DNA from: Bacillaceae bacterium OF18-1A
GTDB taxonomy: Bacteria > Bacillota > Bacilli > Bacillales > Bacillaceae_G
DNA length: 64,000 nt
Direction: 5' to 3'
NCBI GenBank assembly: GCA_027694045.1
Contig: JAQEWB010000011.1
Coordinates: 17,388-81,387 of the forward strand
Shown here: in pieces, positions 63,942 through 64,000 of the stretch
Numbering within the stretch: position 1 is the stretch's first letter
Layout: each line of letters opens with the position of its first letter
Notes under the pieces: generated by a model
Database searches by the model: none
Told to the model about the DNA's origin: nothing
Seen by the model: the letters and a program-made list of their open reading frames with translations, nothing else
Translations under genes and position numbers: made by a program

Positions 63942-64000
63942 GGCTTCTGAACTGCACCCCAATTGTTAGACACAGTCTAACAATTGGAGGTGTAGTTTTT
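63942..64000 (+). mobile_element. Probable left end of an insertion sequence (partial)
   Basis: TGAACTGCACCCCAATTG begins a segment with CCAATTGTTAGAC/GTCTAACAATTGG as a perfect hairpin around ACA and then GAGGTGTAGTTTTT. TGAACTGCACCC resembles the terminal repeats of IS3-family (IS150-like) elements common in B. cereus. The window ends before any transposase. Confidence 0.55.

Overview
The window is a low-GC Firmicute chromosome of the Bacillus cereus group. The evidence is strong GGAGG-type ribosome binding sites, GTG/TTG starts, a yui/yum/yut/yuz/yun/yus/suf/met gene order very close to Bacillus subtilis, spore genes (CdaS, YutH, LytH, YunB, YhcN-type lipoprotein, a Spo0E-like phosphatase), and the dispersed repeats typical of this group, including bcr1-type copies flanked by ATAAA. 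Gene order is mostly ordinary core genome with a few accessory insertions.

Region by region. 0-9.3 kb: the end of glyQS, a hot-dog thioesterase, an RsiV-like secreted protein, bioY with an overlapping BirA operator, galU and pgcA (UDP-glucose supply), the sporulation diadenylate cyclase, pepA, yuiC, yuiB and a Nudix hydrolase. 9.3-23.6 kb: NADH dehydrogenase, the thioredoxin-reductase-like ferredoxin-NADP reductase, a GyrI-like protein, an MFS exporter, a replication-initiator-like HTH protein, lipoproteins, a methyltransferase pair behind a striking double operator, a 65-residue amphipathic peptide, dapF with an ErpA-type Fe-S carrier, yuzB, yutJ, a Spo0E-like phosphatase and a FetAB-type ABC exporter. 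23.6-34.3 kb: PhnA-like protein, a membrane protein, an accessory patch (beta-propeller, two SUKH-like proteins, a small kinase), an adenylyltransferase, yuzD/yutI, yutH, yutG, a GNAT and a 28-residue membrane peptide. 34.3-49.8 kb: oxidoreductase, yutF, a SufR-like regulator gene split by a composite mobile element, yutE, glpX, yutD, sporulation lipoprotein, a MerR/TipAS regulator, intramembrane protease, phosphatase, tRNA deacylase, lipA, lytH, yunB, yunC, yunD. 50.3-55.6 kb: sufCDSUB. 55.7-61.8 kb: a methionine ABC transporter with two MetQ paralogues under a SAM-I riboswitch, then yusD/E/F-like genes, gcvH and yusI. 62-64 kb: an 81-bp tandem array of TetR-like palindromes, a lipoprotein, a PAP2 phosphatase and the probable end of an insertion sequence.

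The most interesting object is at about 36.5-38.4 kb. A 1.9 kb element sits between two GG dinucleotides inside the SufR-like gene. It carries, in transcription order, a group I intron core (internal guide, P7 R and S strands), a remnant of an IS607-type TnpA, an intact TnpB RNA-guided nuclease and a structured 3' end: an IStron. Removing it with one GG copy joins the two gene halves exactly in frame. Other points worth attention are the tandem operator array, the paired TTTGTATACAAA operators, five bcr1 copies at different stages of decay including a 23-bp end-to-end remnant, a likely CTG start in yunD, and a terminator-like hairpin just ahead of the Spo0E-like gene.

Functionally, several genes converge on iron-sulfur and lipoate metabolism (suf operon, ErpA-type, YutI/NfuA-like, YuzD, lipA, gcvH, the SufR-like regulator), on sporulation, and on sulfur amino acid uptake.
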